This document shows, in pieces, positions 1 through 7,007 of a DNA stretch of 10,119 bases. A program made the translations under genes and the position numbers. The notes below the pieces were generated by a model. It saw only the letters and a program-made list of their open reading frames with translations. It was not told where the DNA came from and searched no databases. How positions within the stretch are numbered: position 1 is the stretch's first letter; each line of letters starts with the position of its first letter. Origin of the DNA: Spirochaeta sp. (GTDB lineage: Bacteria > Spirochaetota > Spirochaetia > DSM-27196 > Alkalispirochaetaceae). Location of the stretch: positions 1 through 10,119 of the forward strand of contig SKHA01000336.1 in assembly GCA_007117185.1 (NCBI GenBank), written 5' to 3'.

Positions 1-914
1 GGGGTAAAGAGCGCCGCCTGAGGCTCGGGGTAACTTGCAGCCACCCCGTTGAAGTGATACTCCAGCGCTCCGGAAAACCCCGTCGGGCCCCCGCCCCCGG
101 CCTCCACCCGCACACCCCCCAGGGGTTGCGCCTTCACCACCCGGTTACGGGCGTCGTAGAGTTCCAGCGCCCCCTCCAGGAGGATTCGGGCCCCTGGCAG
201 ATCAAACTGCGCAAAAGCCCCGGGGCGCAGGATCCGTTCCTGCTGCCACGTCACCGTGACCCCGCCGGAACCCAGCAGAAACGAGCCGGCAAACCGCAGC
301 CTCTCGAAATCACCGTTCCCACGCAGAACATCCTGCACCGCCGTGGTGAACTGACCCTGAACCAGCCGGTCTGCGGAGGAGAGAACCAGGGAGAGGCCGT
401 CCAGCCCCGCCGCCCGCGCCGGGTCGACCTCCCGGGGATGAATCGCATCCACCACCGGAAAGAGAAGTTGCACCCTGGAAGGTCTGGCGGCCTGACCCTG
501 CCGCCGAGTCTCAAAATGGCGCCCCGCCAGGATGGTCAGAGGACCGGCGGTGTGCTGGAACGTGAGCAGGTACAGCTCCAGGTCCACCTCCGTCAGGGCC
601 GCTCCGTCAGCAGCCTGTCCTCCAGGGCCGACCCCGATCCCGGGAACGCCCGCGGGTACGACCACGACACTGTGGTCAACCAGGAGGGCTCCGCCGCCAA
701 ACCGGTGCACCCCCCGCAGCTCGCCGTAGCCATGGCCAAACCACGTCCCCCGCAATGCGGGGTTCACCCCGGCAGGGAGGTCCGAGTCCCGAAAGTACCC
801 CGCCTGACCCACCGCCGTCAGGACGCCGTCAAAGGCGTACCCCTGAGCCACGATGGGCACCGGGGTCATCGCGGCGATCATCGTCGCGGCAACCACCGCC
901 ATCACCAGACGCAC
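1..914 (-). CDS. Putative outer-membrane beta-barrel protein, 3' end outside window
   Basis: Open frame of 304 codons on the minus strand with no stop before the left edge. The GTG at 914 is chosen as start because GAGGTGG (930-924) lies 9 nt upstream; GTG at 905 and ATG at 902 are too far from it. The N-terminus (VRLVMAVVAATMIAAM, then TPVPIVAQG) is a signal peptide with likely cleavage after ...PIVA. The mature part has no further hydrophobic helix. It shows short stretches of alternating polar and apolar residues separated by Gly/Pro/Asp-rich turns, for example VDLELYLLTFQ, GSFLLGSGGVTVTW and GALEYHFNG, which suggests an outer-membrane barrel or porin-like protein. I cannot assign a family. 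It starts 14 nt after the ppk1 stop, so it is probably the last known gene of the polyphosphate operon. A role in phosphate or anion passage is only a contextual guess. Confidence 0.72.
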   Translation of the reverse strand, partial: MRLVMAVVAATMIAAMTPVPIVAQGYAFDGVLTAVGQAGYFRDSDLPAGVNPALRGTWFGHGYGELRGVHRFGGGALLVDHSVVVVPAGVPGIGVGPGGQAADGAALTEVDLELYLLTFQHTAGPLTILAGRHFETRRQGQAARPSRVQLLFPVVDAIHPREVDPARAAGLDGLSLVLSSADRLVQGQFTTAVQDVLRGNGDFERLRFAGSFLLGSGGVTVTWQQERILRPGAFAQFDLPGARILLEGALELYDARNRVVKAQPLGGVRVEAGGGGPTGFSGALEYHFNGVAASYPEPQAALFT

Positions 915-928
915 CGATACACACCACC

Positions 929-3073
929 TCACCGCTTTTTTGCCTCACCGGTACGGCGCACGCTGAACAGCTGGCGGTTTTCCGGTTCCTGAATCGCCCC
1001 GCGCTCCACGGTGAGACGGTGAATCTCCTCCTGGGCGCGGAGGACGTTGCGTCCCTTTTTGGCACTGACCCGCTTCCAGGTCTGATCGGGCCCCAGCTGG
1101 TGCGCCTTGACGGTGTCAGCAAACCAGATATCCAGCAGCCGCCGGACCGTCCGGGCGATCTCGTCGTCTTCGATGGGAAACATCAGCTCTACCCTGCGGT
1201 CAAGGTTACGAGGCATCCAGTCCGCGCTGGCCAGCCAGGTCTCGCCGGAGCCGCCGTTTTCGAAGTGAAAGATCCGGGCGTGCTCCAGGTAGCGGTCGAT
1301 GACGCTGACCACCCTGATGTGCTCGCTCATCCCGGTAACCCCGGGAATCAGCATGCAGATCCCCCGGACGTTCAGAAGAATCTTCACCCCCGCGTTGTTG
1401 GCCTCGTAGAGCGCCTCGATGACCACCGGGTCTGCCAGGGAGTTCATCTTGGCGATGATCAGCCCCCGTCCGGCCTCCTGGGCGCGCCGGGCTTCCCGCT
1501 TGATCAACTCCAGCAACCGTCCCCGCAGGGAGTGGGGCGCCAGCACCAGGTGCCTGAGGCCGGGGATGACCGAGTACCCGGTTACGCTGTTGAAGAAGAG
1601 CCCCACCTCACCGGCCAGCTCCTCCCGGGAACTGAGAACGCCGATGTCCCCGTATAGCGTGGCGGTGCGGTCGTTGAAGTTTCCCGTGCTCAGGTAGACA
1701 TACCGCCTGATCCCCGTCGGTTCGCGCCGGGTAATCAGCAGCGCCTTGGAGTGCACCTTGAGCCGGGCAACCCCGTGAATCACGATCGCCCCGGCCCGCT
1801 CCAGTTTCTGCGCCACATCGATGTTGCGCTCCTCGTCAAAACGCGCCTTCACCTCCACCAGGACGGTCACCTGCTTCCCCGCCTCAGCCGCCCGCACCAG
1901 GGCGCGTACCACCGGGGAGTTTCCGCTGGTCCGGTAGAGGGTGATCTTGATCGCCAGCGTATCCGGGTCCTCCGCCGCTTCCCGCAGCAACCGCAGTACC
2001 GGCTCGAAGCTCTCGTAGGGGTAGTGGAGCATCACCTCGCCCCCGCGCAGACTCTGCCACACCGGCGCATCCGGGTCGATCTGCGGTGAGGGAACGGGGC
2101 GCCAGGTCTCGTCGCGAAGCGCTTCAAACCCGTCGATCCCCACAATCTCCATCAGCGGGGCAAGGTCTACCGGGTCTGGACAGGCGTAGACCTCCTGGCT
2201 CTCCAGCCCGAAGAGCTTCGCCAGTACTTTCTGCAGCTTTGTGGATCGCCGGTTGATCACCATCCGCACCGGACGGCTGAGATCGCGGTGCTCCAGGATC
2301 TGCTCCATCGCCTCCAGAAAATCCTCGTCCCGCTCCTCGTCTACGCTCATGTCGGCGTCCCGGGTGAGGCTGAACAGGCACTGCTCCACCACCCGGTATC
2401 CCGGGAAGAGCTGGTACGCCTGCTCCAGGACAACCTGTTCAAGAAACGTGAACGCAACCGAACCGGCGCGCTCCGTCGGCAAAAAGAGGGTGCGCTTGAT
2501 GCTTCGGGGCACCTGAACCAGCGCCAGGTGCGGTCCCGGCGGGTCCTGGGGGTCCTGTGACTCCCCGCCGGTTTCGCGCTCCAGCAGAAAGGCGGCGTGG
2601 AGCTGCAGGTTCCGGACACTCGGCGGCTCGTCCTGGTGGACGTCAACCCGCACCGGCGTCAGCAGGGGCTCCACGTTCTCCCGAAAAAAACGGCCCACAA
2701 AGGCGCGCTGGTCCTCGCTCCAGCGGTCCGGGGTAACCCGCTCCAGCCCCACCTCGGCGATTCCCGGCAGCACCTCATCCAGCAGGGTCTGGTAGATCCC
2801 CTCGGTGATCCGGGCCACTGCGGTGTGGATCCCTTTCAGCTGACTCCGGGGGGACATTCCGGTGGGGCAGGTGGATCGTTGTTTTGCCAGAGCCTGCCGC
2901 TTGATCGAAGCGACCCGAACCATGAAGAACTCGTCGAAATTGCTTCCCACGATAGAGAGAAACTTGAGCCGCTCAAGCAGGGGCACCGCCGGATTCTGTG
3001 CCTCCGAGAGGACCCGCCGGTTGAACTCGACCCAGCTCAGGTCGCGATTGATGAATCGTTCCGGGGCGCTCAC
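929..3073 (-). CDS. ppk1: Polyphosphate kinase 1
   Basis: Reversibly transfers the gamma-phosphate of ATP onto inorganic polyphosphate. The 714-residue length fits PPK1. Order seen: N-terminal domain (about 1-105, starting RFINRDLSWVEFNRRVL, with SNFDEFF at 44-50 and N45 as in E. coli), head domain (about 110-320), and two phospholipase-D-like catalytic domains (about 325-700). H441 in RLKVHSK matches the autophosphorylated E. coli H435. R381 (TLYRT) and R411 (KARFDEERN) match E. coli R375 and R405, and H598 (DRYLEHAR) matches H592. The second classical histidine (E. coli H454) is Tyr460 here (YVYLSTGNFN). The start is GTG, and its GTGA overlaps the ppx stop, implying translational coupling. 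A Pro/Asp/Gly-rich insert lies near 166-181. Identification is firm; the consequence of Y460 is open. Confidence 0.97.
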   Translation of the reverse strand: MSAPERFINRDLSWVEFNRRVLSEAQNPAVPLLERLKFLSIVGSNFDEFFMVRVASIKRQALAKQRSTCPTGMSPRSQLKGIHTAVARITEGIYQTLLDEVLPGIAEVGLERVTPDRWSEDQRAFVGRFFRENVEPLLTPVRVDVHQDEPPSVRNLQLHAAFLLERETGGESQDPQDPPGPHLALVQVPRSIKRTLFLPTERAGSVAFTFLEQVVLEQAYQLFPGYRVVEQCLFSLTRDADMSVDEERDEDFLEAMEQILEHRDLSRPVRMVINRRSTKLQKVLAKLFGLESQEVYACPDPVDLAPLMEIVGIDGFEALRDETWRPVPSPQIDPDAPVWQSLRGGEVMLHYPYESFEPVLRLLREAAEDPDTLAIKITLYRTSGNSPVVRALVRAAEAGKQVTVLVEVKARFDEERNIDVAQKLERAGAIVIHGVARLKVHSKALLITRREPTGIRRYVYLSTGNFNDRTATLYGDIGVLSSREELAGEVGLFFNSVTGYSVIPGLRHLVLAPHSLRGRLLELIKREARRAQEAGRGLIIAKMNSLADPVVIEALYEANNAGVKILLNVRGICMLIPGVTGMSEHIRVVSVIDRYLEHARIFHFENGGSGETWLASADWMPRNLDRRVELMFPIEDDEIARTVRRLLDIWFADTVKAHQLGPDQTWKRVSAKKGRNVLRAQEEIHRLTVERGAIQEPENRQLFSVRRTGEAKKR

Positions 3074-4653
3074 AGCAGCACCACCTGGTAGCCGTAGATT
3101 TCTTCAAACATCTTTCCCTTTATCGTGAGGCCATGACGCTCGGTGGAAATGTCCCCCAGGGATTCGCACTGGATCATGAGGCCACTCTCCTCTTTCTGAA
3201 TGGTGATGTTGCGGATGCGTTGCAGGTGGCCCCGGTCGAGGGCGTCAGCGACGCGCAGAATCGCCGCGAGTTTGAGTACCATCATCCGCTGGGACCAGCG
3301 CAACGCCCCGAGGGAGCTGCGGCCGGGGCTGGGGGTTGCACCGCGATGGAAGCGGATCACGTTCCCCACGATCGAAAGATCCGTCCGGGAGAGTCCGAAG
3401 ATCTCCGAGTTTTCCACGATGTACTGGCCGTGTTTATGGTGCCCATCGGCGCGAACGAAGTAGCCGATATCGTGGGTCAGCGCGGCCACCTCCAGGAGCA
3501 GACGGGCGTGGTCGGTGAGTCCGTGCTCGTCTTTCAACTGGTCGAAGAGCTGCAGCGCCAGGTGGGTCACTGCGGTGGCATGGGCCTCGTCAAAGCGGTA
3601 CTTGCGGCCAAGGGCGAGGGCGGCGCCGCTCACCTGACGGACAAACTCCTTGCGGATTCCGTGACCCGGATCGATGGTGAAGTCCAGCAGCACCCCCTCA
3701 CGGATACTCACGTCGGGCACGATCAGCTGGTCCGCGGCGGTGGATTCCATAAACAGGTGCAGGATCAGCAACGCCGGGAAGAGCCCTTCCGCCTCCGTCC
3801 AGGTCAGCTTCAGGTCACGGACGCACTCTTCCACAGAGCGGCTGCGGACGTTGTCCAGAAAGGTGACGAAGGCGTCCCGGCTGATCACCGAAAACAACTC
3901 CCCCTCCCGGGTCCCCACCTGCTCAGCGGCGATTCGGGCGTCACCACCCACCGCGACAAAGAAGCGGATCTTGTCCAGGCGCATCTCCGCGTTGAGCACC
4001 TCCCGGGTCACCCGAATGTGTTCGCGAAGAAACTCCTCCACCCGGCCGTTGTCGGTGGTGGTACCGCTTGATCCCAGCACCTGCTGCTCCACCCGGAGGG
4101 TGCCGATCCCCAGATTATGAGACCCGGCCATACGACCCCGGCTGAGCAGCATCAGCTCGGAGGTACCCCCGCCCACCTCCAGGATCATCGCGCTGGACCG
4201 GGAAAACTGGGGGCGCAGCTCGTTGAGGGCATGCTGCACCGCCAGATAGGTGAGATGGTTTTCCTCGATTCCCGCCACAACGTTGATCTGAAAGCCGGTG
4301 CGTACCTGCACCCTGTCCAGAAAGATGTCCCGGTTGCGGGCTTCACGAATCGCGGCGGTGGCGATCACCCGGACGTCCTGTGGTGGAATCGCCCACCCCC
4401 GGAGCAGCTCCTGAAACCGCTCCAGAATCAGGATCGCCTCGCGCATCGACTCCGGCGAGAGAGACCCCCGCAGAAAGACGTCCCGCCCCAGCGAGAGGGG
4501 CTGCACCGCCCTGTCCAGGGTGGTCCAATGGGATTTCTTGCGAATCTCAACCACTACCAGCCGGATCGCGGTAGAACCGATATCGATCACCGAGACAAGG
4601 CGCTTTTTTTCGACTGCGGATTCGCTTTTTTTCTTCTTTTTCTTTTCCGCCAC
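3070..4653 (-). CDS. ppx: Ppx/GppA exopolyphosphatase with C-terminal HD domain
   Basis: Member of the ASKHA-fold Ppx/GppA phosphatases, which remove terminal phosphate from polyphosphate or convert pppGpp to ppGpp. The 527 residues match long, E. coli-type enzymes. Residues about 18-330 carry the phosphatase fold: DIGSTAIRL (24-32, where DxGSN is usual), VAGIEENHL (126-134, with the expected catalytic glutamate at 130 or 131 but Asn replacing the usual Ala of EEA) and EVGGGTSEL (159-167). Residues about 340-527 form an HD-type domain with THDIGYF (H394, D395), HHKHG (405-409), RFHRG (434-438) and ADALDRG (469-475). The start is GTG with a GGAG 6 nt upstream, inside the 16-nt gap after the ROK gene. 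The N-terminus holds six consecutive lysines and the gene has two A7 runs near its 5' end. Adjacency to ppk1 favours exopolyphosphatase over a purely (p)ppGpp role. Confidence 0.93.
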   Translation of the reverse strand: MAEKKKKKKSESAVEKKRLVSVIDIGSTAIRLVVVEIRKKSHWTTLDRAVQPLSLGRDVFLRGSLSPESMREAILILERFQELLRGWAIPPQDVRVIATAAIREARNRDIFLDRVQVRTGFQINVVAGIEENHLTYLAVQHALNELRPQFSRSSAMILEVGGGTSELMLLSRGRMAGSHNLGIGTLRVEQQVLGSSGTTTDNGRVEEFLREHIRVTREVLNAEMRLDKIRFFVAVGGDARIAAEQVGTREGELFSVISRDAFVTFLDNVRSRSVEECVRDLKLTWTEAEGLFPALLILHLFMESTAADQLIVPDVSIREGVLLDFTIDPGHGIRKEFVRQVSGAALALGRKYRFDEAHATAVTHLALQLFDQLKDEHGLTDHARLLLEVAALTHDIGYFVRADGHHKHGQYIVENSEIFGLSRTDLSIVGNVIRFHRGATPSPGRSSLGALRWSQRMMVLKLAAILRVADALDRGHLQRIRNITIQKEESGLMIQCESLGDISTERHGLTIKGKMFEEIYGYQVVLL

Positions 4654-4669
4654 GTACTACTCCAGGGGG

Positions 4670-5620
4670 TCAGCTGGCCAGGGAGCGGCCGGCAAGGTCT
4701 GCCGCCCCGATCACCGCAGCGTTGTCACTCAGGGAGGCCGCCTTTACCGCCACCCCTTCCACCAGACGGGGCATCGCCCGCGCGCGCATCGATGTCTCCG
4801 CCGCCTTGAGGAACGAGTCTCCCAGCTTCTCCACCAGCCCGCCACCGACAACAATCAGTTCCGGGTCGAAGGTGTTCACCATCGCCGCCATCCCGATTCC
4901 CAGGAACATCGCCGCCCGCTGAACCACCTCGGCTACACCGGGGTCCTTCGCCTTGAGCGCTTTGGCGATGAGCCCGCTCTTTACCATGCGGATATCGCTG
5001 GCCCCGGCGGCAGCCAGGACGGGAGAGCGGCCGTTCATCGCCAGCACCGCCAGATCCCGGGCGATGGCTGTCTTGGAAGCAACCGTCTCCAGACAGCCGA
5101 AGTTGCCGCACCCGCACAGCCGCCCGTCGCTCTGGACGGTGATGTGCCCGATCTCCCCGGCAGAACCCATCTTGCCCCGGAACAGGCGACCCTCCAGGAT
5201 GATGCCGCCGCCGATTCCGGTACCGGGGAAGATGCCGATCACGTGCTGGTACCCCCGGGCGGAGCCAGCCACGTACTCCCCCCAGAGACCGGCGTTTACG
5301 TCGTTCTCAAGAACCACCGGAAACCCCAGCTCCTGCTTCAGGATCTTTGCCAGGGGGGCGTTGCGCAGATTGAGGTTGGGTGGCTCCAGGATCATTCCCA
5401 GGCCGATGTCGATGGGCCCGGGCACGGCGATTCCCATTGCGGTGATCTCCGGATTCCCGGCAGCAGCGATGGCGGCGCGGGTCACCTCCAGAATCTGGCT
5501 GATCACCTCATCGTTGCCACCACCGCCGGTTTTTGCTTTACTGCGCCCAAGGAGGTTGTTTTCTCCATCCAGCACCCCCGCGAGCATCTTTGTTCCGCCC
5601 AGATCAAATCCTATACGCAT
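4670..5620 (-). CDS. ROK-family sugar kinase (probable glucokinase)
   Basis: Cytosolic sugar kinase of the ROK family, 316 residues, a normal length for glucokinase-type members. Seen in order: phosphate-binding DLGGTK (6-11), ENDVNAGLWGE (105-115) with the presumed catalytic base D107, nucleotide/phosphate loop GTGIGGG (133-139), and the ROK zinc signature made by H159 in GEIGH plus C169, C171 and C176 in RLCGCGNFGCLE. A second glycine loop, VVGGGLVE, is at 257-264. There is no N-terminal helix-turn-helix, so it is not a NagC/XylR-type repressor. The ATG at 5620 has a GGAG 7 nt upstream. It is the first gene of the leftward unit with ppx and ppk1. Glucose is the likely substrate, but fructose, mannose or amino-sugars cannot be excluded. 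The polyphosphate neighbours raise polyphosphate as a donor, although GTGIGGG resembles ATP-using members. Confidence 0.9.
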   Translation of the reverse strand: MRIGFDLGGTKMLAGVLDGENNLLGRSKAKTGGGGNDEVISQILEVTRAAIAAAGNPEITAMGIAVPGPIDIGLGMILEPPNLNLRNAPLAKILKQELGFPVVLENDVNAGLWGEYVAGSARGYQHVIGIFPGTGIGGGIILEGRLFRGKMGSAGEIGHITVQSDGRLCGCGNFGCLETVASKTAIARDLAVLAMNGRSPVLAAAGASDIRMVKSGLIAKALKAKDPGVAEVVQRAAMFLGIGMAAMVNTFDPELIVVGGGLVEKLGDSFLKAAETSMRARAMPRLVEGVAVKAASLSDNAAVIGAADLAGRSLAS

Positions 5621-5660
5621 TGATTATCTCCATATGATACCAATAGAGTATTAGATTATC
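5621..5660. promoter_or_regulatory. Divergent intergenic region, probable back-to-back promoters
   Basis: This 40-bp AT-rich gap is the only space between the two divergent start codons and stands out from the GC-rich surroundings. The heptamer GATTATC occurs twice in direct orientation (5622-5628 and 5654-5660), 32 bp apart, and CATATG (5631-5636) is a central palindrome. Candidate -10 elements are TATGAT rightward (5633-5638) and TAATAC leftward (5653-5648). Neither has a convincing -35, so start points are uncertain. The leftward gene has a clear GGAG ribosome site (5631-5628). The rightward gene lacks one. Confidence 0.5.
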
Positions 5661-6515
5661 ATGAACGGCGTCATCCTCGGGCGATTTATGCCGCCCCACA
5701 CGGGCCACCTCTTCCTTATTGATTTTGCCCGGTCCATGGTGGACCGGTTATACGTGCTTGTTTGCACCCTGGAGTCAGAGCCGATCCCGGGGGACGTTCG
5801 CTACCGCTGGGTCCGGGAGCTGGCACCGAACTGTACGGTGATCCATATCACCGAGGAGAATCCCGCCGCTGCCCGGGGGCAGACCGGCGCCACCGGGATC
5901 TGGGCGGATACCGTCCGCAAGGCGGTACCGGAAGGGATCACTCACGTCTTCGCCTCGGAGGACTACGGGTGGGATCTGGCGTACCTGCTGGAGGCGCAGT
6001 TCGTTCCGGTGGACACCAACCGCAGCAACATTCCCGTCTCCGCGTCGATGATCCGGGAGAACCCGTATCGATACTGGCAGTACATCCCGCCGCCGGTGCG
6101 ACCCTGGTTCCTGCGGCACGTGGCGGTGGTGGGGCTGCCGGAGGTTGCGGCGCACCTCGCCCAGGCGCTGGGGACGGTGGTGGTACACCCCTACCAGGAG
6201 TTCTGGCGCACCACCTGGAACAGCTTTGCCGGGCACCTGGATATCAAGCCCCTCTCGCCGGAGATGATCCAACGCGGCGCAGCCAGTGCCGCCGGAGCCC
6301 TGGCCAGGCAGGCAAATCGTCTTCTGATTCACGACGTCCGCACCGTTGCGGCGGTCTCAGCGCTGAAGCCGGACCTGGTGGTAGCGGAATTGGAGGTCCA
6401 GAACGAGCTGGCGGATCTTCTCAGCGGCACCGCAGCGGGGTTTGACGCGCCGCTGATCGTCTCGCCCGCTCAGGTGAACCCGGAGAATCTGGCGGGAATG
6501 CTGGGGATCTCCTGA
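5661..6515 (+). CDS. NadR-like NMN adenylyltransferase with degenerate kinase-like C-terminal domain
   Basis: The N-terminal half (about 1-140) is a nucleotidyltransferase of the NadR type, which joins NMN and ATP to give NAD. It shows GRFMPPHTGH (7-16, containing the HxGH motif), ASEDYG (98-103) and VSASMIRENP (126-135, the ISxxxIR-like motif). In NadR proteins this is followed by a P-loop ribosylnicotinamide kinase. Here the corresponding stretch begins HVAVVGLPEVAAHLA (153-167): the first Gly is kept, but the GKS/T triplet is replaced by Ala-Ala-His. LLIHDVRT (221-228) resembles the kinase second acidic motif. At 284 residues, with no N-terminal helix-turn-helix, it is shorter than full NadR proteins. 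The ATG at 5661 lacks a good Shine-Dalgarno. Predicted role: NAD synthesis or salvage, with the C-terminal domain catalytically dead or repurposed. Confidence 0.82.
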   Translation: MNGVILGRFMPPHTGHLFLIDFARSMVDRLYVLVCTLESEPIPGDVRYRWVRELAPNCTVIHITEENPAAARGQTGATGIWADTVRKAVPEGITHVFASEDYGWDLAYLLEAQFVPVDTNRSNIPVSASMIRENPYRYWQYIPPPVRPWFLRHVAVVGLPEVAAHLAQALGTVVVHPYQEFWRTTWNSFAGHLDIKPLSPEMIQRGAASAAGALARQANRLLIHDVRTVAAVSALKPDLVVAELEVQNELADLLSGTAAGFDAPLIVSPAQVNPENLAGMLGIS

Positions 6516-6516
6516 T

Positions 6517-6545
6517 TTGACAGAATCGCCCCGGCGCCATACAGT
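6517..6545 (+). promoter_or_regulatory. Consensus sigma-70-type promoter for nfeD
   Basis: The perfect -35 hexamer TTGACA (6517-6522) is followed by a 17-bp spacer and TACAGT (6540-6545, four of six matches to TATAAT). It starts 2 nt after the NadR-like stop codon. A start point 7 nt past the -10 falls on 6552, the first base of the nfeD GTG codon. This would give the nfeD-SPFH-SPFH operon its own promoter. Confidence 0.6.
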
Positions 6546-6551
6546 GACGGG

Positions 6552-7007
6552 GTGAACGCAGCAATCTGGGCGGTAGCGGGGCTGGTGATGATCCTCCTGG
6601 AGTTCGTCGCCCCTGACCTGGTGGTGATCTTTTTCGGGTTTGGTGCGCTGCTCAACGCGCTGTTCGTCGCTCTGGTGCCCCGGCTCCAGGAAAGCATTCC
6701 CCTGCAGCTTGTCCTCTGGGCAGCAACCAGCGTCCTCTCTCTGGCACTGCTCCGCAAGTACGCCGCAGGGTGGTTCCTTGGCAAGGATGCCGAGGTGGAG
6801 AGCTACGCCGGGGAGCAGGCCGAGGTGATCGAGGAGATCCGCGCCGACAATACCGGTCGGGTGCGGCTGCGGGGTACGTCCTGGCAGGCTCGCGCCATCG
6901 GCGAGGACATCACCCCGGGAACAATAGTACAGGTAGTTGCGCGGGAAAACCTGACCCTGCTGGTCACGGCAGTGTCCGAAATCGAAAAGAGGAGAGAAGA
7001 AGAATGA
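6552..7007 (+). CDS. nfeD: NfeD-family membrane protein (short form)
   Basis: Short NfeD-type integral membrane protein of 151 residues, the form usually paired with stomatin/paraslipin proteins (as with E. coli YbbJ and QmcA). Three hydrophobic segments are visible at about 4-20, 23-43 and 50-67, the first holding LLEFVAPDLV. A soluble beta-rich OB-fold domain follows at about 83-140, containing TGRVRLRGTSWQARA (101-115), and a charged tail ends it. GTG 6552 is the first possible start after an in-frame TGA at 6513. No Shine-Dalgarno lies at a usable distance, consistent with leaderless translation from the promoter just upstream. Its stop overlaps the next start (ATGA at 7004-7007), so it is coupled to the SPFH gene. 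Likely role: membrane partner of the SPFH oligomers. No serine-protease domain is present. Confidence 0.9.
   Translation: MNAAIWAVAGLVMILLEFVAPDLVVIFFGFGALLNALFVALVPRLQESIPLQLVLWAATSVLSLALLRKYAAGWFLGKDAEVESYAGEQAEVIEEIRADNTGRVRLRGTSWQARAIGEDITPGTIVQVVARENLTLLVTAVSEIEKRREEE

Noticed and set aside
747..761. CCCCGC...GCGGGG hairpin within the barrel-like gene
   Set aside because: It has a six-pair stem in high-GC coding DNA, no T-run and no gene boundary.
54..992. Long rightward open frame (312 codons) over the left end
   Set aside because: It is antisense to the barrel-like protein and the ppk1 end. Its product is low-complexity Pro/Arg/His-rich with no recognisable motif, as expected from GC-rich antisense DNA.
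755..1657. Rightward open frame of 300 codons antisense to ppk1
   Set aside because: It lies fully opposite conserved PPK1 catalytic codons, with no family features and no ribosome site.
3133..4071. Rightward open frame of 312 codons antisense to ppx
   Set aside because: It mirrors a well-conserved gene and shows no domain. A stop-poor antisense frame is common at this GC content.
4670..5620. ROK protein as a NagC/XylR-type transcriptional repressor
   Set aside because: No N-terminal helix-turn-helix is present. The protein starts directly at the DLGGTK phosphate motif.
6513..6554. NadR-like stop TGA is in frame with nfeD, suggesting readthrough or selenocysteine fusion
   Set aside because: Both proteins are complete families on their own, and a promoter occupies the gap. 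Sharing a frame has a one-in-three chance.
6770..7003. Upstream in-frame extension of the first SPFH protein
   Set aside because: It would overlap nfeD by more than 230 bases and add a charged Gly/Arg-rich leader before the membrane anchor. ATG 7004 has a good ribosome site and an ATGA overlap.
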